Positions 39,501 to 47,302 of a stretch of 64,000 nt of DNA are shown piece by piece (position 1 is the first letter of the stretch; each line of letters begins with the position of its first letter). A model generated the notes under the pieces. The model made no database searches. It saw nothing but the letters and a program-made list of their open reading frames with translations, and was not told the DNA's origin. This stretch comes from Lepidonotus clava (lineage: Eukaryota > Annelida > Polychaeta > Phyllodocida > Polynoidae), in contig OW387133.1 of the NCBI GenBank assembly GCA_936440205.1, forward strand, positions 52,044,374 through 52,108,373. The letters run 5' to 3'. The translations under genes and the position numbers were made by a program.

Positions 39501-42500
39501 GACAAATAGTTAACCTCTAAATGCCTTGGATAAAGGTCAACCTTAAGGAAATAGGTAGTACCCTTCTATGGGCAGGATTTGTGGGATTTCTGAGTCTCTA
39601 TTCAGGTGATGCATTGAAAAATTTCTTTTCAGATTCAAGAGAATATAATCATATCTGTTTTTGCATATTTTGGTAAATGGATTGTACATTCAAATATCAT
39701 GTAAGTTTTATGCATTACAGCCAGGTGGTAATAGATGTGCTTGTCTTGCGCATCTCATATTCCCACAATCTATCATAAATGACCAAAAAACACATAATAT
39801 AATGAATGATCCTCCTGCTGCACCATGTTGCCATAATTGTAACCTTTACCATTTATCACAGTCTGAGTGAGAGGTTTGTTTATAGCTTTATTGTTTTTGT
39901 CATGTGAACAGGGGACATTATCTACCTGGGGACGACCAACATGTTCCGATTCAACAATCCTCAGGAGGCAGCTCGACTCCGGCAGCACAGGAAGGTAAGT
40001 GGCGGCGGCTTCTTCAATGGGAACTCATGTAGGCTGTTTAGCAGGCAACCTTCAAAGCACATGCCTCTATCACTTGGCTGAATACAGGATACAATTTCAG
40101 CGGTTATCAATTTCAATAGGATATGGGCGATTGTAAAATGATAGCTATGAAAAGTAAGGAGATCTAGACGTGAACATGGATGAAGGCTATACAGGCGGTA
40201 TAATTATGAAAAAGAATCTTGGAATCTTGGAATCAATGGATTTTGGTGGGAATAAGTTATAAATGTTTGTTAATCTCCTTCAGACCAACTCAGGAGAATA
40301 CCGGTTTTCCATGTCGAGGTCGCCCAGTATGAGTTCGCTGAGCAGTGACATGGACTCGTCCCTGGGCTCCAGCCTCACGCCTGGGTCTCCCCTCGTCAGG
40401 GGGTAAGTACTTTTTACCTGCTCATTGCATTACTGGGCTTTAAACTATTGCTTATCTTTTTTACCAGAATACCGCCGGTACAAGGCACCTTTTGTTACGA
40501 CATTAATTCCTTGTTTTCTGTGATCAATTTCCAAGTTGTAGAAAGAATAAAATAGCGTCTCCCTTCATCCGAATTTTCATAAAAAGGGGGGGGGGGGGGG
40601 CATGGCGCCTTTTACCAGTGACATTCGTCACATAAAACCTTTTTATTACTTTATCAGGATGAAAAGACGACAAATATCTGTACTCCTTATGCAAGTTAGG
40701 CAAGTTAATTGGCAAATAAAACTTTTCTAAAGATAGATTAAAATAATAATGCCTAGGCTATATCAAACAAATGAGATATGTTTATGAAGAGTCTTTTCTT
40801 AAACCAATCTCCTAGGATTGCATGTAGAAAAAGACATTATAAATTGCTTGCATGATTCTGCTTAAGCATGTTTTATTGAGCGCTTGTGTCTTGTCCTGCT
40901 TCAGCTCCTCATGGAATGAACTTTGGTGAGTAGACTAATCGTCGTAGGTAAGGTCCGCAGGACACATTATTACAAGCTGGAGTTATTGCCTGCTTATCTT
41001 ATGATACCAGTCAGGGATGTAACCACACTTATCAGTAAAACAATATAGAAATATGCTGTGTATATAAATAATTGACCCTGCATGACCCTTAGGTCAAGAA
41101 CTATTGACTTCCTCAGTTGTTGATAAAAACTTTTATTATTATGTGTATAGTATTGTCATTCTGGCCGCCATGTCATGTTCTTATTTTAATTTCTTACTAA
41201 TATCGCGCATGCCTTCTTCTAAACGTCATTTTCAACATGCTAAAGAACACATGTAAAATGCATGCCAATTGGTCATGTGCAGTTCTCTATGTTCGTTAGA
41301 TAACTAGAAATTGAAAGAGTTCTTCCTGGTGGACTGAACTGATTTATTGTAAAAAACCATGTTTCGAAGATAAGTATTAAAATCTTTTTGTATGTTCCCA
41401 ATAGTAAGCATTATTCTGCTAACTTGCCTCGGTGCTTAGGTTAACAACCGTATAATAATTGGACCTCTGCTTATATTTACGTAGTCCGAAGACCCGTTCA
41501 GAATCAATCAGACATTCTTTAGAAAAATAAATCGGTAGGAGAAATGTATCTATATGCCAATCATTATTATTTGACTCAATTATAGATCCATTGAAAGAGT
41601 AATCCCATGAAATGGACAACTATAAAACCCCAAGACTCAGATGTAAATAATTATAGTTGCGTTACACACGGATGCATCTATTAATGTTATAATTATTTAC
41701 TTTAAACATATTTAACTAAGACTTAGATCAAAGGCTCCTACATGGAGGTTTTAATGGGCTGGCGGGTCGTGGTCTCAGCCTCGACAGGTTCAATAAATCT
41801 CCGGCACCGATGGCTGCCAATTGCCCTCTTCTGCTATCTCGAGGCAAAAGCTAAGTAAATAAGGCCGGCGCCAATATGGGAGTCCAATATAAAGTGCCAC
41901 CTTCGACCCTGTGACTCTTAACATGGAGTAAAGGGCCTTTATTGAACTCCAGTAAAAACAAACCTGGCCAATGGATCCTGTTGAGAAGGCAAGCCTCTGT
42001 GTGCTGGCCCTCATGTTTTTGTTATGGAGCCCTAATACGATTACGTTAGCAGCTGCAATGGGTTGTGTTTGGTATTGCCGCATTCAGGTAACAGGGGGGT
42101 AAAGAGTTAAGTCCTCCCTGGGACGCCCTGGAGCGTTAATTCAGGTGCTACCGGTGTATGTATTCTCAGGTGGTGCCATTGGTAAGGTGTGTGCGGCCAA
42201 GGCTGATCAAAGCCTCGTAGTGAGATTTGCCAGCTGTACATTCGGATCTCCCAGCTGTACATTCGGATCTCCCAGCTGTACAGAGGGATCTCTCAGCTGT
42301 ACATTAGGATCTCCCATGCAGCTGTACTTTCGGATCTCCCAACTGTACACAGGGATCTTCTATTTTTACTTTCGGATCTCACAGCTGTACATAGGGATTT
42401 CCTAAGAGTACAACAGTACATGTGGATCTCCCAGTTTGCCATATTTGGATCTCCTAACTGTACATTTGGATCTCTCAGCTGTACATTTGGATCTCCTAGA

Positions 42501-42954
42501 CGTACAAGTGGAGCAACTAATTTGCGTGCTTCTTCCAAAAATACATGAATTACGACAGGCTCCCTATTCCACTGTTTCTTCAACCAGTCATTACCAAATT
42601 AAAGTAGAAAAGGGTTTCTTTCGGTACAGAATTGGGCACACACCCACGCCATGCATTTGAATAAGCTATTATAACATCCTTCAGTCAACAAACTTTGTCT
42701 GGAAAGGTTGCACCCTCATCTCTATTTTCGTAGGTTCATGTTTCTTTTTAAATCAAATTCTTCTACTGCAATGTGCCCCTTATCAGTATGTCTGAGTTAT
42801 ACATTCCTCTGTTACTCACATTTCATTGATAACGTATCTACATTCAATATACAGTGTAAGTTAATTATCATTAAAAGCATTTTCACATTTTGAACTCCAG
42901 TTTCGAACTTGAGGGTCACGGCGAGACAGACATGGAGAAGGTGGAGAAGGCTAG
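24447..42954 (+). CDS. kif16b: Kinesin-3 motor protein, KIF16B/STARD9 type (partial gene, about 21 exons)
   Basis: Plus-end-directed microtubule motor; vertebrate KIF16B moves early endosomes through a C-terminal PX domain. Seen here in order: P-loop GQTGSGKT, switch I region [10 protein letters not shown], switch II DLAGSE, neck motif [12 protein letters not shown], a complete FHA domain ([13 protein letters not shown] to [16 protein letters not shown]), a Ser-rich linker and the first residues matching the coiled coil ([17 protein letters not shown]). All exons join with matching phase at GT-AG borders and give about 580-610 residues; human KIF16B is about 1300. Order and spacing match KIF16B closely, especially [11 protein letters not shown] against human GRTNMFRFNHP. 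Exons 1-2 (about 90 N-terminal residues) and the coiled-coil/PX tail were not located, so the gene is partial as seen. STARD9 is the close paralogue and could also descend from this gene; without the tail I cannot choose between them. Confidence 0.93.
24642..24753. mobile_element. Short MITE-like element, GCGGAT family, copy 4 (truncated)
   Basis: The right end CCCCCTAAATCAGTGCCTG matches the family, while the left end (TGGATCCAG) is shortened. Lies in the intron after the P-loop exon. Confidence 0.5.
25016..25364. mobile_element. PIF/Harbinger-like MITE
   Basis: 349 bp in the kinesin intron. Inverted ends AGCCCCGGCCACACTG, then repeated ACTCAACTCAACT arms. TAA on both sides (25013-25015, 25365-25367) is the 3-bp duplication typical of Harbinger elements. 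Non-coding; the interior repeats GTCGGGTCTTAG. Confidence 0.8.
25600..25632 (+). CDS. kif16b: kif16b exon: [11 protein letters not shown]
   Basis: 33-nt exon, phase 0 to 0, with acceptor TCCTCAG and donor GAG|GTAAGT. Encodes the conserved kinesin-3 GLIPRICE segment that follows the P-loop strand. The vertebrate gene has an exon of the same size at this point. Confidence 0.93.
25899..25972 (+). CDS. kif16b: kif16b exon: GLFSRMDDI...
   Basis: 74 nt, entered in phase 0 and left in phase 2 (AG|GTGAGT). Encodes [17 protein letters not shown] followed by VSYRIAV. The acidic run EDEEEER replaces the less acidic human stretch NETTRWDEASFR. Confidence 0.92.
26505..26620 (+). CDS. kif16b: kif16b exon: [13 protein letters not shown]
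   Basis: 116 nt. Completes the Ser codon split across the intron, then encodes the kinesin signature [13 protein letters not shown] and [14 protein letters not shown]. Acceptor TGCAG, donor G|GTGAGA. Confidence 0.95.
27037..27106 (+). CDS. kif16b: kif16b exon: [10 protein letters not shown]...
   Basis: 70 nt, encoding [20 protein letters not shown] and NDNR, matching human DLSKHLVQNYGDVEELMDAGNINR. Acceptor CTTACAG, donor AG|GTAACT. Helix alpha-3 region of the motor. Confidence 0.92.
27432..27504 (+). CDS. kif16b: kif16b exon: switch I
   Basis: 73 nt, encoding [20 protein letters not shown] and TFTQ. SSRSH is the switch I loop that senses the nucleotide. The residue that is Asn in the kinesin consensus NxxSSRSH is His here ([10 protein letters not shown] against human GMNDVSSRSH). 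Acceptor TTTTCAG, donor CAG|GTAGGT. Confidence 0.94.
27505..30225. other. Large kinesin intron, nothing recognised
   Basis: 2.7 kb between the switch I and switch II exons. Mixed composition, no transposon ends recognised, no exon with matching phase. Confidence 0.45.
30226..30293 (+). CDS. kif16b: kif16b exon: switch II (DLAGS)
   Basis: 68 nt, encoding [20 protein letters not shown] and AGS, completed by the next exon to the kinesin switch II motif DLAGSE. Acceptor TTTTTCATCAG, donor AG|GTAAAT. The preceding 2.7-kb intron holds no further exon that I recognise. Confidence 0.95.
30644..30747 (+). CDS. kif16b: kif16b exon: loop 11 and alpha-4
   Basis: 104 nt, encoding [20 protein letters not shown] then [16 protein letters not shown], the conserved microtubule-facing helix alpha-4. 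The loop-11 part (DPTSQYNKG) is one residue longer than human DATGATGV. Acceptor GTTTCAG, donor G|GTAAAC. Confidence 0.95.
31874..32071 (+). CDS. kif16b: kif16b exon: K-loop (loop 12) and [11 protein letters not shown]
   Basis: 198 nt, strongly GC-rich. The first half is the kinesin-3 K-loop, here Ser/Gly-rich ([18 protein letters not shown], then [12 protein letters not shown]) and without a lysine cluster. The second half is the conserved [20 protein letters not shown] and NSKTLMIA. Two SP sites lie beside the RRR. Acceptor CCCCCCTTTTCAG, donor A|GTAAGC. Confidence 0.94.
32786..32883 (+). CDS. kif16b: kif16b exon: end of motor, alpha-6
   Basis: 98 nt, encoding [20 protein letters not shown] then [13 protein letters not shown], the C-terminal end of the motor core (human [20 protein letters not shown]). 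TISPADVNY of human is TVAPSSLYY here. Acceptor CTCGCCAG, donor GAG|GTAAAA. Confidence 0.95.
33181..33255 (+). CDS. kif16b: kif16b exon: neck linker and neck coil
   Basis: 75 nt, phase 0 to 0, encoding [20 protein letters not shown] and [17 protein letters not shown] is diagnostic of kinesin-3. Acceptor TTTTCCTAG, donor TGG|GTAAGT. Confidence 0.95.
33306..34197. mobile_element. Non-autonomous DNA transposon with perfect 36-bp ends
   Basis: Inverted ends GGGAGCATATTTGGGAAAAG continuing to TACCTAATGACATTT match over all 36 bp (33306-33341 and 34162-34197). AAAT flanks both sides (33302-33305, 34198-34201) as a likely 4-bp duplication. 892 bp with no transposase frame; AT-rich interior. It lies in the intron after the neck exon. 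Perfect ends suggest recent movement. Confidence 0.8.
34740..34826 (+). CDS. kif16b: kif16b probable cassette exon with three in-frame donors
   Basis: Acceptor CACTTACAG, then an open frame beginning [18 protein letters not shown]. Possible donors follow at 34794 (GTACTC), 34815 (GTAAGC, the best) and 34827 (GTATGG), giving 54, 75 or 87 nt, all multiples of three. The segment has no counterpart in human KIF16B, where the neck runs directly to the residues of the next exon. Skipping it also keeps phase, so it is probably optional. Confidence 0.6.
35780..35851 (+). CDS. kif16b: kif16b exon: [12 protein letters not shown]...
   Basis: 72 nt, phase 0 to 0, encoding [20 protein letters not shown] and SELR, equivalent to the human stretch before QELTKEW. 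Acceptor TTTTCCAG, donor AGG|GTGAGT. Charged helix predicted to extend the neck coil. Confidence 0.88.
36173..36232 (+). CDS. kif16b: kif16b exon: [12 protein letters not shown]
   Basis: 60 nt, encoding [20 protein letters not shown], matching human VQELTKEWTNKWNETQNILK. Phase 0 to 0. Acceptor TTTCTTACAG, donor AAG|GTAATG. Confidence 0.93.
36752..36886 (+). CDS. kif16b: kif16b exon: start of the FHA domain
   Basis: 135 nt, phase 0 to 0. Encodes a basic linker (RPLGRRSRS), then [20 protein letters not shown] and [10 protein letters not shown], the N-terminal part of the FHA domain (human LPHLIGIDDDLLSTGIILYHLK). Acceptor TACCTGCAG, donor AAG|GTGAGC. Confidence 0.95.
37643..37694 (+). CDS. kif16b: kif16b exon: [14 protein letters not shown]
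   Basis: 52 nt, encoding [17 protein letters not shown]. In human the same site reads YVGRDDASTEQDI, so the usual FHA G-R pair is G-T here. That suggests weakened or lost phosphopeptide binding (inference). Acceptor GTTTCAG, donor G|GTGAGT. Confidence 0.93.
37917..38054 (+). CDS. kif16b: kif16b exon: FHA core
   Basis: 138 nt, encoding [20 protein letters not shown], then [17 protein letters not shown] and INRPVRLSQ. The FHA signature (SEHC-like AEHC, then a VNG-like INN turn) is retained. Acceptor TTTCCTCCAG, donor G|GTCAGT, an unusual but acceptable donor. Confidence 0.93.
38300..38445. repeat. Perfect 146-bp palindrome
   Basis: Two 73-bp arms with no spacer, centred at 38372/38373 (GGGCAACGTTGCCC) and matching at every base; symmetry stops sharply at both ends. 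Lies in the intron between FHA exons. No target duplication is evident. Either a fresh hairpin insertion or an assembly/library artefact. Confidence 0.9.
39912..39994 (+). CDS. kif16b: kif16b exon: end of the FHA domain
   Basis: 83 nt, encoding [20 protein letters not shown] then ARLRQHRK. Human KIF16B reads GRTNMFRFNHPKEAAKLREKRK here. This is the strongest evidence that the gene is KIF16B-like and not KIF1- or KIF13-like. Acceptor GTGAACAG, donor AAG|GTAAGT. Confidence 0.96.
40284..40402 (+). CDS. kif16b: kif16b exon: Ser-rich linker after FHA
   Basis: 119 nt, phase 0 to 2, encoding [20 protein letters not shown], then [20 protein letters not shown]. The stretch is rich in Ser and has SP/TP sites, so it is probably disordered and phosphorylated. 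Human has a shorter Ser-rich equivalent (SSFSLSMTDLSKS). Acceptor CTCCTTCAG, donor GG|GTAAGT. Confidence 0.92.
40905..40925 (+). CDS. kif16b: kif16b 21-nt cassette microexon
   Basis: Acceptor GTCCTGCTTCAG and donor TTTG|GTGAGT bound 21 nt. With the split codons it encodes GSSWNEL plus a Cys. It is entered and left in phase 2, and the flanking exons also join each other in phase 2, so it can be included or skipped without changing frame. A TGC lies a few bases before the AG, as in microexons regulated by SRRM4-type factors. Confidence 0.6.
42231..42510. repeat. 20-21-bp minisatellite in a kinesin intron
   Basis: About 13 copies of GGATCTCCCAGCTGTACATT with variants (CTGTACAGAGG, CTGTACTTTC). 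Frames on both strands across it are repeat products. Roughly 400 bp before the coiled-coil exon. Confidence 0.85.
42901..42954 (+). CDS. kif16b: kif16b exon: start of the coiled-coil tail
   Basis: 54 nt, encoding [18 protein letters not shown]. Joined to either neighbour it gives GFELEG or CFELEG, matching human GLEFERQQREELEKLESKR. Acceptor GAACTCCAG, donor AG|GTAAGT in phase 2. It is the last exon I can assign to this gene; the continuation should be a long coiled coil. Confidence 0.85.
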
Positions 42955-43615
42955 GTAAGTGACCATCTACTCAGAGAACATGATTATTTAGATAATCCGT
43001 TCATATACCTTCAGTGTTGTATACTTAGACATGTGGTGATCTAACAATATGTTATATAATCGTTTATGAAATGTGTTGTACAATTTTTTTAAACACAGCT
43101 GGACATACAGCGATTAAATTGGAATTGTATAACATATTCTGATATGCAATTAATCGCGTGTATGAAAAGTCAATTTGATGCAAAACCCCATGAAATGTTA
43201 TTAGGTTGTGGACGTTCATTGCTCGTGACGTTAGAGAAACATTTTGTGAGAAACCAAATGGATCTATATGCACACACCAACTTTCTGGTTATAAATGTAC
43301 CACATCCAATAGGGTATATAGTAATCTCCTATATAAATAGTGTTAGCCTTGTATCACGGTCGATGGAAATCTTATGGCATGTTGAGTAATGCTTCGTATC
43401 TATCTCAGATCTAAATGCAATGCTCTCAGCTCTGATTTTATCAACTAGCTTAGTCCCGTGCCCTAATATGACTGCAAATTTTAACCAACCACTTAAACCA
43501 AAAGAATTGTTAATTAATTTCTCCATAAACAACGTGTATGCGTTTCATTATGCAGGCAAGTTATCATTTGGAATATGGATTTTAGAATCGTATACTGTGC
43601 ATTCATCGGTTACTA

Positions 43616-43828
43616 AAGCCCCATACCCACTAGGCAATTTTACCGGCAACTGGCGATGGACAACAGCAGAATCACTGGTAAAATCATCACCAATTCAGAT
43701 CACCTGTTAGATGTAATATTGAAATATTGCATGGTAACAAGTGATCTGAATTGGTGATGATTTTACCAGTGATTCTGCTGTTGCCCATCACCAGTTGCCG
43801 GTACAATCGCCTAGTGGGTATTGGGCTT
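43616..43828. mobile_element. Foldback MITE with TA target duplication
   Basis: 213 bp, nearly all inverted repeat: AAGCCCCATACCCACTAGGC on the left pairs with the right end, and the pairing extends about 90 bp with a few mismatches around a short loop. TA on both sides (43614-43615, 43829-43830) fits a Tc1/mariner-type origin. Confidence 0.8.
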
Positions 43829-46286
43829 TACAAAGCTATACTAAATACATTGAGGGTGTGATTCTAACTCATTTTATACACAACGAATTATTCTTGTCCT
43901 TACATAACGACATTAGAGATATAATGCATGTTCAATACTCTGCCACACATGTAGGATACATTCTCCCAATACATATCAGCTCTAGCATAATTATAATTAA
44001 CAAAAAACATTGCTCGCGTGCATACCTCAGTCACTGGACACACAAACTCCGCTGACAATATATCCATATCCAATATTTCCGTGACTAGGCCTGTGTATTG
44101 TTTAAACAGTGACTATCAACTTCTAACGCATTCCGCCAACAACAGGCGGCGACACATGCACCTCTAGTCTGACTTCTCAGTAATGTGCTGGACACTCCAT
44201 AACCACAAACGTACCTTCTAACTCAAAAAACGCCCATACCTGGCCCCAAGCACAGCGGTTACATATAATAGAGAGCCTTAAAAAACATTGGTTCACATGT
44301 CTATCACTATCCTCTCTAGGCTCCTGTACAACGCATACCCATGGTTAGGATAGGAAAAACAATTCATGTACGTTTCTCTTTGTCTGAAAGTCAACGACCT
44401 AAAGGGTAAAAAGAATATAACTAAAATAACAGTGTGTTTAAAGAAGAGAACGTTTAAATTGAATACCCTTTATTCTATTCAATCAAGCATGTGTACCTAT
44501 GTTACTATGTCCTGCAATGCAAACGCTGTCAAGAGTTCATTACATCATTTCGCTTCTAGGTCTGTAGATGTTCTCCTCTGAAATAAGAAGATAGTTTGCG
44601 TTAAACAACAAGTAGTAACAAAAGAGGTATTTCTTCTTCCTTTGTTGAGAGAATTCCCACTTTGAGTAGGAATACGAGTCAGATGTTGTATTCCAAGCAT
44701 ACTACGCAGCACAAATGATATTACGATTACGTCAACAAAACATACAACTTGCCAATAAAGGGAATTTCAAGCGTAATTAAAGTGACAATACTACCAGTAT
44801 TGCCAAAGCGCTCTAGGTTCTTACAAAATGTGGAGGTAGGGCATTTCCTCTACTAGTTTAGCTGGGTACATAGATGTCCCTATATTCTCTCAGTAAGGTA
44901 TGGCCGCTGTACATAATAGTTATGGCATGTATCTAACAGCTGGGTATACTAGCTGTATAGTTACGTTGCTGACACCTGTTCCCTTTCCTATCGACCTTTC
45001 CGGGTCAATTGCTTGCTTTTGTCTGATACAGAAACCGAGAAAAAAAGATAAAAAGTCCATGTCCCCCAACAACTATGACTCATCACCTCACCTTTGTAGG
45101 CGAAGGAATTGTACCATAAAAGGATGGGGCACAGCCAAGAAACTTCCTGAAGGGACTTCAGATTCACAATATTTATGAGTATAAGAAAAATGGGCGCAAA
45201 CAATTTCCCTCGCTAGAGATGATGAGTGTGAATACCCATGTGATATGCTTCTGGCGAAGTCTCATGGTACTGGAACTAATAAGGCCCAATAGAATGTGGA
45301 GGCATGCTTTTGCGACGCAGAAAACTGGAAACATAACCTGTCCATTGTAACGCCCCTGTTAACGAGTGTCAACAAATGCGAAAAAAAAACCCAGAAAAAA
45401 AAAGAATGGCAACGGAGTTATGAAATATTATGTTTTGAGGGAAAAAGTCGTGAGTTGGGAGGCTGTGGGCCATGCAGAAGTGACTTGGCGACTGGTCCAC
45501 GGTGAAGGTGGCAGCTTGCTGATGGTCCCGTTAGGCACATGCCAGAGGTGACTGCTCAGTTGGGGCAACTCCCAACACCGACACACCGTGGGCGGCAAGT
45601 GTGTCAATAACACCTGCGGACCGACACTAGAATTTGCTAAAATCCACCGAAAAAGTGGTGAAAATTAGAAAAAGAAATAATGAGGGGACGCCGAGGAAGG
45701 TGGGATGCCTCCTCTGCGGTTTGTTTGTTGTTCGGTTGTATTGGGGGCAATGTCGAAGGTGGGGGTGCAGGAAAAAATGTTTCTGGGGGAGGCGGACTTT
45801 TTGTGATCTGCCCCTAGCTGTTTAAGGGACGGGGACGCAGCACAACATAAAAGAAGCAGATAATGACTCGGGGAGGTGGGGGTGCCGCCGACGACACTTA
45901 AGTCTGGCGTGTAAGAAGTAAGGCGTGGAAGGCGCACTGAAGGCTTGTCATCCTACACGAACGTCATACATCACAGAAAAAGTTGTTTGTCTCCAAGGAG
46001 CATTCTGCGTTTTCCATATAATCTTCAGACACGCTCTACTAGGTCTTTTCTCCGTCGGGGTAAATAAACCGTCCTCCGCTTTTAAACAAACTTTTCTTGC
46101 GGCCTTAGCCCGTGATAAGTCCTACCCCTCTTTGTGCCTGATCTCAGGGATTGTACATTTCCAACCATACCTGGGGTGTATGGTATCGTACCATTGAATG
46201 GTCTTTGTGTTGATTATAGCATATTGGTGTATATTTGGCCCTTTTAGATATAATATACCTAAATAAAATAGGTATAATATAACTCA

Positions 46287-46363
46287 AAGCCTTCTCTGTA
46301 CATTGACTGCTCGCTCGCTATATGCATGCTCGCGAGCGAGCAGTCAATGTTGAGAGAAGGCTT
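46287..46363. repeat. Inverted repeat, 32-bp arms
   Basis: AAGCCTTCTC to TGACTGCTCGCTCGC pairs with its inverse across a 13-base loop, with two mismatches. The GC-rich arms include CGAGCGAGC. A strong hairpin of unknown role. Confidence 0.75.
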
Positions 46364-47235
46364 CACTCCATTTACCAAGACGTGTATGCAAGCCATATTG
46401 TAATGCGCAAGATGGGTGCATACATCAAACGTAATTTACTACAGTTTATAATCTATTTCCCCTTGTTCCGTTGCTGGAGCTGCGTTTTAAAGATATCATT
46501 CTCCATTGATTGAACAACCATTGTACATAACGTAATTCTTATAATATGAATATAGAATTTCCATTTAAGATATAACCGATAACATGGGGGATCGGATGTA
46601 TTGATTTGGCTCTAGCAACTTCAATACTTGTTATATCACTACAAGAGTTTAGACATCTCTGAGTCACGATATGTTAGAAAAAATTGTAACTTCAAAGTCA
46701 ATTTAACTATTGACTCTTCGAAACGTTTACTGTGAAGTCATGATAAGGGAATCATGATCCTCAACATGTAGGCATGACGAGGAATACCAGGTTATGTCTA
46801 CTTACACATAGTGCTGCCAAAAAAAGTGATCGCATTGGTTTGAATGCAGATATTTAACGAGAACCAAACAGGGTTAAAGTTAAGAATTTCTGTGCTTCAA
46901 AATAACATCATAAAACACTATATATCACAATTAAAAGAAAAGCCACACAGTTGAAGGATATGAGAGAAAAAGGTGCCGAGAAAAACGTCTGAATGTTTCA
47001 TGTAACCACGGCAATTATAACCTCGTTCCAATAACAAGGTAGGCCTACCTGTTGGATAGTACTGTACACTGAGGTGGTCATTATGTTGAGCAGCCATGTA
47101 TGAAGAAACATCTCATTATTGAACATTTCGAAAATGCCCCATTTACATTTACCTTGTCTGGTAACGATGCATGGCAATTCTCTGATCAATAGGAACGTTT
47201 CAAGTCTTATAATTAATTTTGTGAGAAATGCACTT

Positions 47236-47302
47236 CGAATATTATTTCCGGTTTAAATCACGGCAATCCACACAAAGGTGTGATTTAAACCGGAAATAAT
47301 AT
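47236..47302. repeat. Inverted repeat, about 24-bp arms
   Basis: AATATTATTTCCGGTTTAAA pairs with TTTAAACCGGAAATAATATT around a short GC-containing loop. The following ATTTAACGAGAACCAAA also occurs at about 46853, and AAGAATTTCTGTGCTT near it reappears inverted at about 47321, hinting at a rearranged element. Confidence 0.7.

Noticed and set aside
43420-43710. 96-codon plus-strand frame starting MLSALILSTSLVPCP
   Set aside because: Its last third lies in the arm of the foldback MITE; no motif or splice context.
45296-45551. Basic and Trp-containing frames (KKKPRKKK, EAVGHAEVTWRLVHG) as kinesin tail or other gene
   Set aside because: Poly-A runs explain the Lys content; phase and coiled-coil character do not match the kinesin tail, and borders are unconvincing.
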